64,000 nt of DNA from Brumicola pallidula DSM 14239 = ACAM 615 (GCF_000428905.1 NZ_AUAV01000015.1:62001-126000); one strand, 5' to 3'; numbered from the stretch's first letter, positions 46,080 to 55,920 are shown. The notes: generated from the letters alone by a model not told the origin. Made by a program: numbers and translations.

Positions 46080-47078
46080 ATGGCTGTGTTCGGGACTGTT
46101 TTTATGCCGCAAATGGCATTGGCAACTTTTGAAAATGATAAGTGGAACGATACCCAAAAAGTCTCTGCTGAGAGTATTCAAATTCACCCAGGCGCTCATG
46201 TGTTGCATTATTCAAGTACTTGTTTTGAAGGTTTGAAAGCCTTTCGTCACGAAGATGGCGGTATTTACGTATTTAGAATGGATAAAAACCTCAACCGTTT
46301 TGAGCAAAGCAGTGAACTACTTAATTTACCTAAAATAAACAAACATCAAGTTGCAGCCATGATCCTAGACATTGTTGCTCAATATGCTGATGAAGTGCCA
46401 CAACCTCCTGGCTCTATGTATATTCGCCCTACTCATGTCGGTACCGAAGCATCTATCGGCAAAGCCGCAGCCCCATCACTGTCTTCTATACTATACGTGC
46501 TATTGTCACCTGTAGGCGATTACTTTGCCGGCGGCGCAAAACCATTGCGCTTATTGCTAGACGAGACAGGTATGCGCTGTGCACCGCACATGGGCATGAT
46601 TAAAAGTGGTGGCAACTATGCAAGTGCATTAGGTCCTATTTTAAAGGCGCGTAACGACGTGCAAGCTGATCAAATACTGTTCTGTCCAAATGGTGACGTA
46701 CAAGAAACCGGTGCCGCCAACTTTATTTTGATTGATGGTAACGAAATCATCACCAAAGCATTAGACTCTAGCTTTTTACACGGTGTTACACGCGATTCTA
46801 TTTTAACCCTTGCCGCTGACTTAGGCATGACGATTAGTGAACGCAACATCAGTGTTGATGAGTTATTAGAGAGAGCCGCAAAACCCGGTGTTGAAGCAGC
46901 ACTTTCAGGTACCGCTGCGGTGCTTACGCCAGTAGGCACCTTTATTCATAATGATAAAGAGCATCAAGTAGGCAATGGCGAAGCGGGGCTAACCACAATG
47001 AAATTACGCCAAGCATTGAATGATATTCAATGGGGTAAGGCTGAAGACAAGCACAATTGGCTGGTTAAAGTTAACTAA
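46080..47078 (+). CDS. branched-chain amino-acid aminotransferase
   Basis: 332 residues, class IV PLP aminotransferase. SSTCFEGLKAFRHEDG, the PLP lysine in MGMIKSGGNYASAL and the C-terminal VQETGAANFILIDG are diagnostic of BCAT-type (eukaryote-like, IlvE family) enzymes. It transfers amino groups to the keto acids of Leu, Ile and Val. It has its own 200-base leader after hisA, so it is probably separately transcribed. The annotated start overlaps a conserved N-terminal region, so the true length is likely as given. Confidence 0.85.
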   Translation: MAVFGTVFMPQMALATFENDKWNDTQKVSAESIQIHPGAHVLHYSSTCFEGLKAFRHEDGGIYVFRMDKNLNRFEQSSELLNLPKINKHQVAAMILDIVAQYADEVPQPPGSMYIRPTHVGTEASIGKAAAPSLSSILYVLLSPVGDYFAGGAKPLRLLLDETGMRCAPHMGMIKSGGNYASALGPILKARNDVQADQILFCPNGDVQETGAANFILIDGNEIITKALDSSFLHGVTRDSILTLAADLGMTISERNISVDELLERAAKPGVEAALSGTAAVLTPVGTFIHNDKEHQVGNGEAGLTTMKLRQALNDIQWGKAEDKHNWLVKVN

Positions 47079-47254
47079 TATTTATTCAAGCGCAGATATA
47101 AAAAGTGTAATAGCATAAATAATTTGATGAGCCAATTAGGTCTGCTATTGCACGCCGCTATAGACTCGAGTTACCGTTATGAACTGACGGTGTCAGGATG
47201 CTATAAAGAACAAGACCAAATTATTAACGCTGAACAATATTTCAGATTGAGTAA
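47079..47254. other. gap between converging ilvE-like and signalling genes
   Basis: No gene accepted. A plus-strand frame starting here runs into the antisense of the HATPase gene. A weak hairpin (ACCGT/ACGGT near 47190-47215) may help terminate one of the two converging transcripts. Confidence 0.35.
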
Positions 47255-48016
47255 TTACCGCCACACGTATGTCACTTCGACCAATGAGCCTTTTTCCTTG
47301 AATTCCAATGTCTCGCAAAGGTGTTTTACCAACTTTAGACCTCTGCCAGAATAAACCCGTTCTGCGTCATTCATCGTGTCCAGCTTTTTCATCACGTCAG
47401 ACACATCGAAACCTGGTCCGCTGTCTTTGACAGTAATAAGAATTTTGCCACCAACCTTTTCATTAAATCGCTTTAGAGCTATATGAACAAAACCCGTGTC
47501 TACGTTATTTAGCTTTTTTTCTCGCTCATCAAAATACTGACCAAAGCCTTCTGCAGAGTTTTTTAAGGCAGAATTTAAACTTAGAACGCCATGGTCCATC
47601 GCATTCACAAATAGCTCAGTTAATATGGTGTATAAATTTTCCCACTGCGGTTCATCACCTTCAATAGCGTATATTTGATCCATTATAATAGGTATCGGGT
47701 TACCGCAACGTAAGCGTTCGACTCCTAACTTTAACTGCCATTCCCATGCAGGCATCGCCGCGTAAGAAAGTTGGGGTAGTACCTTATCACCTTGCAAGTT
47801 TTTAATTTTTTTAGTCACATCAAAACGATTCATCATGGGTATGTTAATGTCTATTAATATCAAATCAACTTGGTTTTTAATTCACATTTCAACAGCTTGA
47901 ACAACATTGTAAGCTAACAATACTTCATAGCCTTGTTTTTTTAATAAAGCACTAAGAATGTCACATTGCACTTTAGAATCATCAACGACTAAGACTAATT
48001 TCGTATTTTTTAGCAA
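47255..48016 (-). pseudogene. broken receiver-PP2C-HATPase regulator (HsbR-like) leaving a HATPase protein
   Basis: The minus-strand frame from TTG 48016 reads a receiver start (KLVLVVDDSKVQCDILSALL...VVQAVEM), then TGA at 47882-47884 where a Trp, Cys or Arg codon is expected, then VDLILIDINIPMMN with the phosphorylatable Asp. After about 20 residues the receiver stops and the protein jumps to WEWQLKLGVERLRC, the linker that precedes the HATPase in receiver-PP2C-HATPase proteins. The rest of the receiver and the whole PP2C domain are missing. The HATPase core is intact: ELFVNAMDHG, KDSGPGFD and GRGLKLV. From ATG 47863 a 202-residue HATPase could still be made. Confidence 0.7.
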
Positions 48017-48033
48017 GGGAATACCAAATATAC

Positions 48034-48342
48034 TTAACGCTGAATTGTTATTAATTTATGGAATTGGGCTATCTCTAGTATTTTATTAACCATCACACTT
48101 GGTTTGCTAATAATAAGTTCCCCTGAAAGCTTATCCGCGTGATCCTTTAATAAAAGGATCATACCTAACGCAGAGCTATCCATAAACGCTGCTTTACTTA
48201 AATCTAAGATAAACTTAATACCTATAACGTCAATTTCACTATAGGCGTCTCTAAAAATTTGATATTGAGAAAATTCAAAGCTCTCTTCAATCACAATTGT
48301 TAATACTTTTTTATCGTCTGAAATATTTGTTTTAACTGTCAC
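48034..48342 (-). CDS. STAS anti-sigma factor antagonist (HsbA-like)
   Basis: 102 residues, STAS fold: VLTIVIEESFEFSQYQIF, then FILDLSKAAFMDSSALGMILLL with the phosphorylatable Ser-Ser (MDSSALG). Such proteins switch partner according to phosphorylation by a HATPase kinase and dephosphorylation by a PP2C phosphatase. It lies directly upstream of the HATPase remnant, as HsbA does next to HsbR in Pseudomonas, which supports a partner-switching role. Confidence 0.85.
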   Translation of the reverse strand: MTVKTNISDDKKVLTIVIEESFEFSQYQIFRDAYSEIDVIGIKFILDLSKAAFMDSSALGMILLLKDHADKLSGELIISKPSVMVNKILEIAQFHKLITIQR

Positions 48343-48360
48343 TTTGCGACCATCCCGTTA

Positions 48361-49542
48361 CTAAAATAACTCAATGTCACCTTCATCCAAAGAATCCTGA
48401 CTGACACTACGATTTTGATTTTGATTTTTGCTCTTTATAGTAATTTCTCGGCAGCTGTCTCTGAAGGTATCAATTTGTTCTTGTGTATACGTTTTACTTT
48501 CGTTACAAAACTTATTGAGACTTTCATTAATTTGACGAATGCTACCGGTATTAGATTTTAAAGAATTTAATGATTGGTAGGTTAAATCCTCAAATTGTAA
48601 TGAGCGAATACCTAATGCCGCCGCATTGGCTATTTGAGGCGTAATGTTAGAAAGTTCATTCACTTTTGCTTTGCTATCCTCACTAACATCTTGAATATGT
48701 TCTATCATTGTACCTATATGCTCTTTGGCTTTTAAGATAGGCGTCATATCAGCTGAAGCGATTTCTTCTACCGACGCTCTTAACTTACTGATAGTCCCTT
48801 TTGCTAAGCTAATTTCTCTGCGTATATTTTCATTTAATTCAGTTGAACTAACAGAAAGCGATCTAACTTCATTAGCAACCACGGCAAAGCCACGACCAGC
48901 ATCACCAGCTCTTGCTGCCTCTATAGCCGCATTTAATGCCAATAGATTGGTTTGCGTAGCAATCCGTTCTACTTGCTCTAGCAAAGCAAAAACACTATCG
49001 AATTGTTTAACCATTTCGTCAGTAAACGCCATGGTTTGGAGGCTTTGCTTACTGGTATTAACAATCACACTGACAAATTCGTCTAAGGTTTTATTTGACT
49101 CTTGGACGAACGAGGCTAAGCTGGTCCCTTCGTCATCCCCAATACTTTGGCTTTGCAGTATCAACGCTGCAATCATAGTTTGTTGATCTTCACTAAGTTG
49201 CGTTAAGTTTTTAAAACAATCGGAGATACCTAAAACAGCCTCGCCGACTAAGCCACTAGTACGATCGATTTCATTCTCAATTATTTCTACTTCTTGTCCA
49301 TAAAATTCATGTAAATTTTGAATTACTGAAACCAGTAAAGGGTTATCAGTTGCATTTTCATGAGGGGTTATTTGTTCAGTTTTATTTTCCTTTTGCTTTT
49401 TAGTTAAGAACAGCAGCGCAAGCAAGCCCAGAGAAATTAAAATATTTAAAACGTTAATTTCTAACAAAATTGCATTCACTAACAATAGTAATATTAAGCT
49501 TAAGCCAATCCTAAATATTATATTTTTATCAATATTCATCAT
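48361..49542 (-). CDS. MCP-like signalling protein with short membrane anchor
   Basis: 393 residues. Two N-terminal hydrophobic segments (about residues 10-45) are followed by a coiled-coil with the methyl-accepting signalling tip [38 protein letters not shown]. No PAS or HAMP domain was recognised. The C-terminus ends EGDIELF, the same last six residues as the adjacent CheD. It overlaps cheB by 14 bases. It may be an accessory receptor or integrator of the Che2-like pathway. Confidence 0.8.
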   Translation of the reverse strand: MMNIDKNIIFRIGLSLILLLLVNAILLEINVLNILISLGLLALLFLTKKQKENKTEQITPHENATDNPLLVSVIQNLHEFYGQEVEIIENEIDRTSGLVGEAVLGISDCFKNLTQLSEDQQTMIAALILQSQSIGDDEGTSLASFVQESNKTLDEFVSVIVNTSKQSLQTMAFTDEMVKQFDSVFALLEQVERIATQTNLLALNAAIEAARAGDAGRGFAVVANEVRSLSVSSTELNENIRREISLAKGTISKLRASVEEIASADMTPILKAKEHIGTMIEHIQDVSEDSKAKVNELSNITPQIANAAALGIRSLQFEDLTYQSLNSLKSNTGSIRQINESLNKFCNESKTYTQEQIDTFRDSCREITIKSKNQNQNRSVSQDSLDEGDIELF

Positions 49543-50614
49543 TTTTCTTTCTCATATCTGCTTTGTTTAATAACGCAAAGTCGATAATACTGCTTGCTAT
49601 ATTGGCTAAGCTAATCTGCTCACAGTGCGCGTTAAGTGCATAAGCTTTACCCGGCATACCCCAGATCAAACTACTTGCTTTATCTTGAATTAGTGTCCTC
49701 GCGCCAGACTCCTTAAGACCCAACATGCCCTGGGCGCCGTCTCTTCCCATGCCAGTAAGTAATATAGCTTGAACGTTCTCAGCAAAAGGAATTAATGAAT
49801 CAAATAAAACATCTACCGATGGCTTATGTCGGCTAACTTCGGCCGAATCTTCCAAGGTGCAGAATAACCCACTGCCTCTTCTTACTACTTTTAAATGCAT
49901 GTCTCCTGGCGCGATGTAAGCGTGACCAACTTTTATTTTTTGACCATGTTGTGCTTCTTGAACCGTTATTTGACAGCAACTATTAAGGCGATCAGCAAAT
50001 CGACCACTAAAAGATTTAGGGATATGTTGAGTGATTACAATAGCGGGTGAATTCGCAGGTAAATTTATCAATATCTTTTTAATCGCTTCAGTGCCACCTG
50101 TGGAGGCGCCAATAGCAATCAAATGATCTAGCCGTTTTAAGCCTTTAAACGGCAGTATTTTATTTTGTAAATTGCTAGCCATAACGTTGGATAATTTGAA
50201 ATTTCGTTGCTCAATAGTCGCTGCTTGTTTGATTTTTGTGACTAAGGTTTCTTTAAAGCTATTTTTAGTTGCTAATAATTCTGCAACACTGGGCTTAGCA
50301 ATAAAGTCTACAGCGCCAATTTCTAGGGCTTCTAAGGTGATATCCGCACCTTTTGTGGTCAACGTAGACAGCATTATTACTGGCATAGGTCGCAAGCGCA
50401 TTAAATTAACTAAAAACGTAATTCCATCCATTTTTGGCATTTCAACATCCAGCGTTAAAACATCTGGATTTAGTCTTTTAATTAAATCACGGGCAACAAT
50501 AGGATCTTCTGCTTCCCCTACCACTTCAATGTCAACTTCATCCTTCAGCGCATCTTTGACAATATTGCGTATGACTGATGAATCATCAACAACTAATACG
50601 GTTATTTTTTTCAA
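49529..50614 (-). CDS. cheB: chemotaxis protein-glutamate methylesterase/glutaminase CheB
   Basis: 361 residues. N-terminal receiver with VLTLDVEMPKMDG (phosphorylatable Asp); C-terminal methylesterase with catalytic Ser in IGASTGGTEAI, His in ITQHIPKSFS and Asp in LLTGMGRDGAQGM. It demethylates and deamidates chemoreceptors after phosphorylation by CheA. Ordered after cheR and cheD as in Che2-type clusters. Confidence 0.95.
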   Translation of the reverse strand: MKKITVLVVDDSSVIRNIVKDALKDEVDIEVVGEAEDPIVARDLIKRLNPDVLTLDVEMPKMDGITFLVNLMRLRPMPVIMLSTLTTKGADITLEALEIGAVDFIAKPSVAELLATKNSFKETLVTKIKQAATIEQRNFKLSNVMASNLQNKILPFKGLKRLDHLIAIGASTGGTEAIKKILINLPANSPAIVITQHIPKSFSGRFADRLNSCCQITVQEAQHGQKIKVGHAYIAPGDMHLKVVRRGSGLFCTLEDSAEVSRHKPSVDVLFDSLIPFAENVQAILLTGMGRDGAQGMLGLKESGARTLIQDKASSLIWGMPGKAYALNAHCEQISLANIASSIIDFALLNKADMRKKNDEY

Positions 50615-50639
50615 TGTCTGTTCCGTCCTCTATTGCACA

Positions 50640-51299
50640 TTAAAATAATTCTATATCGCCATCAACCTCGTTATGGTCAATGTGCTTGGAATAATCTTTT
50701 TCTCGTTGAGCGATGGTATCGTTATGTAAATTATTAAGTTTTTTAACGAATGCTCGCCCACTAGCTGGCTCAAAAATTACTTTTCTAGGATACAAATCAC
50801 CGGTATCTGTAGTTTCAATTTGTATATTTTCCATTTGTAAATAATGCATTGCAAAATCAATGTTTCGCTTGCCTACATCAGTCATTTGGTTTAACACTTT
50901 GCCACCGCCAAAAACTTTAGCTAGCAAATGCTCACGGCGCCCTCCATTTTTTAATATGGTATTAATCAAATGTTCCATAGCGAAATTACCGTATCGGGTT
51001 GCATCGGAGGAAATGCCGCGCTTTCCCCAGTTAACTTCATGAGCTTTTTTATCAGTTAAAGGCAACATAAAGTGATTCATGCCACCTATATTTTCGTTTT
51101 TGTCCCAAATGCACGCCGAGATACAAGAGCCAAGAGTCGTCGCAATAGCCACATTATCTCTGGTCATATAAAACTCACCCGGTAAAATTTTGGCAACCAC
51201 AACTTCTCTATATCGATCCCAGTAATGATTCACATGACTGAACTCAGGCAAACAACGTGAAAGACATTGTTTTACTTCAATACTGTTATTGCGCTCCAA
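50640..51299 (-). CDS. cheD: chemoreceptor glutamine deamidase CheD
   Basis: 219 residues. Catalytic Cys in TTLGSCISACIWD, His in GGMNHFMLP and Thr region RYGNFAMEHLI. Deamidates receptor glutamines and may couple to CheB/CheY. The C-terminal extension ends GDIELF, identical to the end of the MCP-like protein downstream, suggesting a shared docking tag. Six bases separate it from cheR. Confidence 0.94.
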   Translation of the reverse strand: MERNNSIEVKQCLSRCLPEFSHVNHYWDRYREVVVAKILPGEFYMTRDNVAIATTLGSCISACIWDKNENIGGMNHFMLPLTDKKAHEVNWGKRGISSDATRYGNFAMEHLINTILKNGGRREHLLAKVFGGGKVLNQMTDVGKRNIDFAMHYLQMENIQIETTDTGDLYPRKVIFEPASGRAFVKKLNNLHNDTIAQREKDYSKHIDHNEVDGDIELF

Positions 51300-51304
51300 A
51301 GTAA

Positions 51305-52186
51305 TTAACCTTCAACAACTTGATTGCACAACGCGGGCTTCCTGAAAACAGTACGTCCACCATTGGAAAAATACTTTTGATAGGCCCCTAAATTCTCACT
51401 ATGTCCTAATATTAATAATCCACCTGGCTTGATATATTCATAATAACGAGCGAATAATTCTTGTTGAGTCGGTTTATCAAAGTAAATAATGACGTTACGG
51501 CAAAAGATGACGTCAAAAAGCCCTTTCATCGGCCATTCATGTAGCAAATTTAATTGCTTAAACGTGATTAGGTCTCTTATTTGTTTACTCACTTTGACAT
51601 TTTTACTATTAGCACCTGTTCCTTGAATAAAATACTGTTGTTGTATTTCCTTTGGTAAGTCTTCAATACGACTATTGTCATAGATACCTGCTGCACCTTT
51701 AGCAAGCACATTACTATCAATATCTGTCGCTAATATTTTAACGTCCCATTGTGGTAACTGGCTTTGCATCGCCTCTAACAATGTAATAGCAATGCTGTAA
51801 GGTTCCTCACCCGTAGATGATGCAGAAGACCAGATCCTTATCGATTTTTTTTGCGCTTGTGCTTTGTTCTCTCGAGCAATTATTTTTGGTATCTCATGTT
51901 CTTGCAAATAATCAAAATGATGCTTTTCTCTAAAAAAACTGGTCAAATTTGTTGTTATCGCATTAATGAAATAATTTTCTTCCTCTTCTGATTTTGTCTG
52001 CAATAAATGACAATAATCGCTAAAACTATCTAGTTTACGCTCTCGAATAATGCGCGAGAAGCGGCGATAAACCATTTCCCGCTTACTCTCATTGAGCAGT
52101 ATCCCGGTTGTACTGTGAACGTACTCACAGACAAACTTAAACTCTTTTGTAGATAGACTATGGTCTTCGTGCCGCTCATCTGCCAT
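51305..52186 (-). CDS. cheR: chemotaxis protein methyltransferase CheR
   Basis: 293 residues. Helical N-domain, then the SAM-binding motif IRIWSSASSTGEEPYSIAI and FDVIFCRNVIIYFD. It methylates receptor glutamates. AGAAGG lies about 11 bases before ATG 52186. The spacer upstream of it holds a 13-bp tandem array. Confidence 0.95.
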   Translation of the reverse strand: MADERHEDHSLSTKEFKFVCEYVHSTTGILLNESKREMVYRRFSRIIRERKLDSFSDYCHLLQTKSEEEENYFINAITTNLTSFFREKHHFDYLQEHEIPKIIARENKAQAQKKSIRIWSSASSTGEEPYSIAITLLEAMQSQLPQWDVKILATDIDSNVLAKGAAGIYDNSRIEDLPKEIQQQYFIQGTGANSKNVKVSKQIRDLITFKQLNLLHEWPMKGLFDVIFCRNVIIYFDKPTQQELFARYYEYIKPGGLLILGHSENLGAYQKYFSNGGRTVFRKPALCNQVVEG

Positions 52187-52276
52187 TACATTTAACCTTC
52201 TACGTCATTAAAAAACAGCTCGACTGCTCGTTTCAGAAGCTCGTTTCAGATACTTTATTCAAAAGCTCTTTCACAG

Positions 52277-52406
52277 GCTCTTTACAAAAGCTCCTTACAA
52301 CAGCTCCTTACTAAAGCTCCTTACAACCGCTCCTTACAACGGCTCCTTACAACGGCTCCTTACAACGGCTCCTTACAACAGCTCCTTACAAAAGCTCCTT
52401 ACAACA
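52277..52406 (-). repeat. 13-bp tandem array, ten units, Shine-Dalgarno-like core
   Basis: Ten units of plus-strand consensus GCTCCTTACAACG in exact 13-bp register, with degenerate copies extending to about 52219. In the transcribed (minus) direction each unit reads CGTTGTAAGGAGC, so every unit contains TAAGGAG. The array lies in the mcp-cheR spacer, starting 8 bases after the mcp stop. The last three positions of each unit vary most. Confidence 0.95.
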
Positions 52407-52414
52407 GCTAGCTT

Positions 52415-54850
52415 CTAAAACTCTTTCCAATCGTCATCAGATTTAGTTGCACGGCGCACTGATGGCGGACGAGTCGCTGTCTCTCTTTTTACACCACCTT
52501 GCGCTGTCTTTGCCGGTGCACTTCCTACTGGGGCTCGTCTTGCCGGTGCTCTGCTAGTAACTGGCTCAGGCTCTACTTCAACACATTTAAAGAAGCTAAT
52601 TTGTTCTAACAAGCCTTGAGCTTGCTCTTCCATTGATTTACTTGATGCTGACGCTTCTTCAACCAAGGCGGCGTTTTGTTGCGTCATTTCATCCATTTGA
52701 CTAACTGCCTCACTCACTTCACCAATACCTGCTGACTGCTCCTTACCTGCGCTATCAATATCCTTGAGCATTTTACCAACTTCGGCAATGGCACTAACCA
52801 GTTCAGTAAAGGTTTGTCCTGTTGCATCGACTAATTTAGTACCTTGACCAACCGCTTCAACACTGTCATTTATTAAGCCTTTTATTTCTTTTGCCGCGCC
52901 TGCTGAACGTTGTGCTAGGTTACGAACTTCAGCTGCGACAACAGCAAATCCTCGGCCTTGCTCACCGGCTCTAGCCGCTTCTACAGCTGCGTTTAGTGCT
53001 AGCAAATTGGTTTGGAATGCTATTTCATCAATGACACTGATGATATCTGCGATTTTCTTACTCGACTTATTAATATCACTCATTGCTTCAATCGCGTTTT
53101 TAACAACTTCGCCACCATTGGTTGCTTTATCCATAACGCCGGAGGAAAGTTTGCTTGCTTCAGTCGTGTTTTCAGCATTTTGTTGCACTGTGCTTGTGAG
53201 CTCCTCCATTGCTGAGGCCGTTTCTTCAAGACTTGATGCTTGCGTTTCAGTACGTTGGCTTAATTCATTATTACCTTCGGCAATTTCTCTTGCAGCATCA
53301 AAGACATTTGTTGACGCACTGCGGATCTCTTCAACCATATTACCTAGGTTTTCAATAGAGCCGTTCATCGCATCAGCAAGGAGCAAGAATTGGCCTCCGT
53401 ATTTACTATCCATAGTCTGCGTTAAATCACCGTCAGCTAAAGCTTGAGCAATATTAATTGCATCATTAATAGGCTCAACTATCGCTTCCATTAGCTCATT
53501 AATGTTGTTACCCAGGCCCAGCATGAAACCAGAATAGCTTGTGGTGTCGATACGGCGATCCAACTCACCACTTATTGCAGCGGTGATAAGTCCTTCGACT
53601 TGACTTTGAGCATCTTTCTCTTCGGTTAAATCTAACCATTGAACAGCTGTACCGACATGATTTTCATTTTCATCTTTAAGTGCTATCGCAATTAACTGAA
53701 AGGTTAAACTGCCAACAGAAATTTCAGTGGTAAAAGGCAGGTTAGCTATATTGCCAAGTAAGTTTTGCTGATGAGCGGGATCTTTATGGAAACTATCAAA
53801 ATTAGTCCCAACAACAGTGGCAACAGAAAAAGCAGGTAAAATTGACCTTAATTCTGTCTCGCGGCGCGCCAGCATTTTAATTACCGCAGGGTTACAATAT
53901 ACGATCTTACCGTCCGTATCAGCCATCATGAGGTTAGTTGTCATACCCTCTATAGCAGACGATAAACGACCGACTTCAATTGCTTTGGTACGCGCTTCTG
54001 TGACATCTTGCCATTCAAGCGAATTTCCTATGTATTTGCTTTGGGAATCTAGTATTGCCGTCACGTTGAGAGAAAACGTTAAATGAGCGACTTTAATATC
54101 GGTTTGCCATGGCAAATTATTAACATCATCAAGAAGCTTGCGTTGATGTGCTGGGTTTTTGTGAAACATATCAATGCAAGCGCCTAACACCTTATCTTTA
54201 TCTGCACTAAAACCTGGATACACTTTTGCAAATGTAGCTTCATTACTTTGCAGTAAAGACAAACTCGCCGCGTTAACATAAGTAATGATAAAGTCACGGT
54301 CTACCATCATAATGGGTGTTGCAGATTGATCTAAAGCCCCCTGAAGACGGACGGCTAATTCATTGTTGCTATTTGTGGTATCCATGATTTCTTTATTACC
54401 TTTATTATCTATTTCTGATTTAGTAGAAAGTGTTGTCGCTGCATTGGCCGCATCAATCATCGTATCGGCTAATATTTTGTACACCGCTGTCCACGCTCTT
54501 TTTACGGGAACTGTATATTCATCACCTAAACCTATTTCAAGCGTTTTTAGTAACGCGGCTCCGACGGTGTCGTAGTGTTTTGCTTTGACACCGTAATTCA
54601 GATGACGCTCTCCCAGTTTTTTCAGTGCTGGAATGAGTTTATCTGGATCGTTAAGTAACTTTACTGCAGCATCAAGCATCGTCATGAGCTTGGAACCCTG
54701 CTCAATCATATCTCCCTTAAACAGAGGCTTAAGCGACGGATCCATCTCAAACAAGCTTTGATAGAAAATTTGCGCTGCTTGTGGGCCAATGGGTTTCACT
54801 TTCCCCCAACTTTCTTGAACTGTCGTAATTTGTTTTGGTGTCATAGCCAA
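52415..54850 (-). CDS. soluble globin-PAS-PAS chemoreceptor (Aer2/McpB-like context)
   Basis: 811 residues without transmembrane segments. Residues 1-140 are a globin ([17 protein letters not shown], proximal His in [15 protein letters not shown]). Two PAS domains follow (about 170-290 and 295-410), both with a FHK[ND]PAHQ motif as in heme-PAS receptors. Next come a HAMP-like segment and the MCP signalling domain ([31 protein letters not shown], written here in parts: [22 protein letters not shown]). A flexible tail ends in DWKEF, a CheR-tether pentapeptide resembling GWEEF of Pseudomonas McpB. Probably senses O2, NO or CO in the cytoplasm. Confidence 0.88.
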   Translation of the reverse strand: MAMTPKQITTVQESWGKVKPIGPQAAQIFYQSLFEMDPSLKPLFKGDMIEQGSKLMTMLDAAVKLLNDPDKLIPALKKLGERHLNYGVKAKHYDTVGAALLKTLEIGLGDEYTVPVKRAWTAVYKILADTMIDAANAATTLSTKSEIDNKGNKEIMDTTNSNNELAVRLQGALDQSATPIMMVDRDFIITYVNAASLSLLQSNEATFAKVYPGFSADKDKVLGACIDMFHKNPAHQRKLLDDVNNLPWQTDIKVAHLTFSLNVTAILDSQSKYIGNSLEWQDVTEARTKAIEVGRLSSAIEGMTTNLMMADTDGKIVYCNPAVIKMLARRETELRSILPAFSVATVVGTNFDSFHKDPAHQQNLLGNIANLPFTTEISVGSLTFQLIAIALKDENENHVGTAVQWLDLTEEKDAQSQVEGLITAAISGELDRRIDTTSYSGFMLGLGNNINELMEAIVEPINDAINIAQALADGDLTQTMDSKYGGQFLLLADAMNGSIENLGNMVEEIRSASTNVFDAAREIAEGNNELSQRTETQASSLEETASAMEELTSTVQQNAENTTEASKLSSGVMDKATNGGEVVKNAIEAMSDINKSSKKIADIISVIDEIAFQTNLLALNAAVEAARAGEQGRGFAVVAAEVRNLAQRSAGAAKEIKGLINDSVEAVGQGTKLVDATGQTFTELVSAIAEVGKMLKDIDSAGKEQSAGIGEVSEAVSQMDEMTQQNAALVEEASASSKSMEEQAQGLLEQISFFKCVEVEPEPVTSRAPARRAPVGSAPAKTAQGGVKRETATRPPSVRRATKSDDDWKEF

Positions 54851-54892
54851 ATTCCTATCGTAAACACTGTAGGGTTAAATTTAATATCTCTA

Positions 54893-55384
54893 TTACTCTG
54901 ATATCTTATTCTCAACTGACTTTTGCTCGACGATAAATAGATCGTCTTCATTTAAGAGCGTTTGTGTGTCGAGCAAAATAATTAACTTTTTTTCAATGCT
55001 AGCAATGCCTTTTAAAAAACAACTATCAATTTTGTTACCAAACGATGGTGCTTTTCGTATTGCACTTGTAGAAAATTTATAAACTTCAGAAACAGCGTCT
55101 ACAACGATCCCTACAACCATTGGTTTTATTTTTTCTTGAGTGCGTAAAATAATGGTGACTGTCTTTTCGTTATAATCTAATGGAATCTGGCCAAAGCGTT
55201 GGCGTAAATCTATAATTGGAATAATCACCCCTCGAAGGTTAATTACTCCTTTAAGATAATTAGGCTTGTTAGGTAATTCTGTTACTTCACTGCACACCCT
55301 AATTTCTTGTACACATAAAATATCGACACCATATTCTTCACCTTGCAACATAAAGGTAAGGTATTCTTGTTCTAATTCAGACAT
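54893..55384 (-). CDS. cheW: CheW coupling protein (second copy)
   Basis: 163 residues of the CheW SH3-like fold: YLTFMLQGEEYGVDILCVQEIR, NYLKGVINLRGVIIPIIDLRQRFG and VVDAVSEVYKFS. Links receptors to CheA. Directly after the other cheW; the two are clearly paralogous but diverged. Confidence 0.92.
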   Translation of the reverse strand: MSELEQEYLTFMLQGEEYGVDILCVQEIRVCSEVTELPNKPNYLKGVINLRGVIIPIIDLRQRFGQIPLDYNEKTVTIILRTQEKIKPMVVGIVVDAVSEVYKFSTSAIRKAPSFGNKIDSCFLKGIASIEKKLIILLDTQTLLNEDDLFIVEQKSVENKISE

Positions 55385-55395
55385 GTCTATTTCAC

Positions 55396-55920
55396 CTAAT
55401 CTACTTTATGTTTTTCGATGAGCTGCAATGTTTCAACATTCAACAAAGTAACCACTTTTGCGCCGACATTTATTAAACCGTCAATGCAGGATTGCGGCAC
55501 GCAACCACCAAAATACGGCGAATTTTTAATTTCGTTGTCTTCCGCGTTTAGCACATCAGAAACTGCATCAACAACGAAGCCAATCGTTCTTGACTGGTCT
55601 TCAATTTCGACCGTTAAAACGATGACTACCGTTATGTCGCTATAAGTTGCTTGACCGATATTAAATTTTAAACGTAAATCAATAATCGGCACGATAATGC
55701 CGCGCATGTTTATCACGCCTTTGACATACTTGGGTGCATTGGGTATGACAGTCGGCTGCTCCCAACTTCTAATCTCCTCCACACATAAAATATCAACGGC
55801 GTACTGTTCTTCGCCTAATAAAAATGTCAGGTATTGCTTACCACTGGTAATAAAGTCAATTCCTTCCAGTGAATATTCTCCTTGCTCGGGAATATCCTTG
55901 GCTAACGCTTGTATATCCAT
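55396..55920 (-). CDS. cheW: CheW coupling protein (first copy)
   Basis: 174 residues with an extra N-terminal stretch of about 25 residues before YLTFLLGEEQYAVDILCVEEIRSW. KYVKGVINMRGIIVPIIDLRLKF and VVDAVSDVLNAED complete the fold. Its start overlaps the cheA stop (TAATG), so the amount of CheW is tied to CheA translation. Confidence 0.93.
   Translation of the reverse strand: MDIQALAKDIPEQGEYSLEGIDFITSGKQYLTFLLGEEQYAVDILCVEEIRSWEQPTVIPNAPKYVKGVINMRGIIVPIIDLRLKFNIGQATYSDITVVIVLTVEIEDQSRTIGFVVDAVSDVLNAEDNEIKNSPYFGGCVPQSCIDGLINVGAKVVTLLNVETLQLIEKHKVD

Noticed and set aside
47124-47354. Plus-strand 76-codon frame after the aminotransferase
   Set aside because: Its second half is antisense to the conserved HATPase domain, and the first half has no recognisable family.
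52277-52406. Possible CRISPR array
   Set aside because: Units are 13 bases in direct tandem with no spacers, and no cas genes are near.
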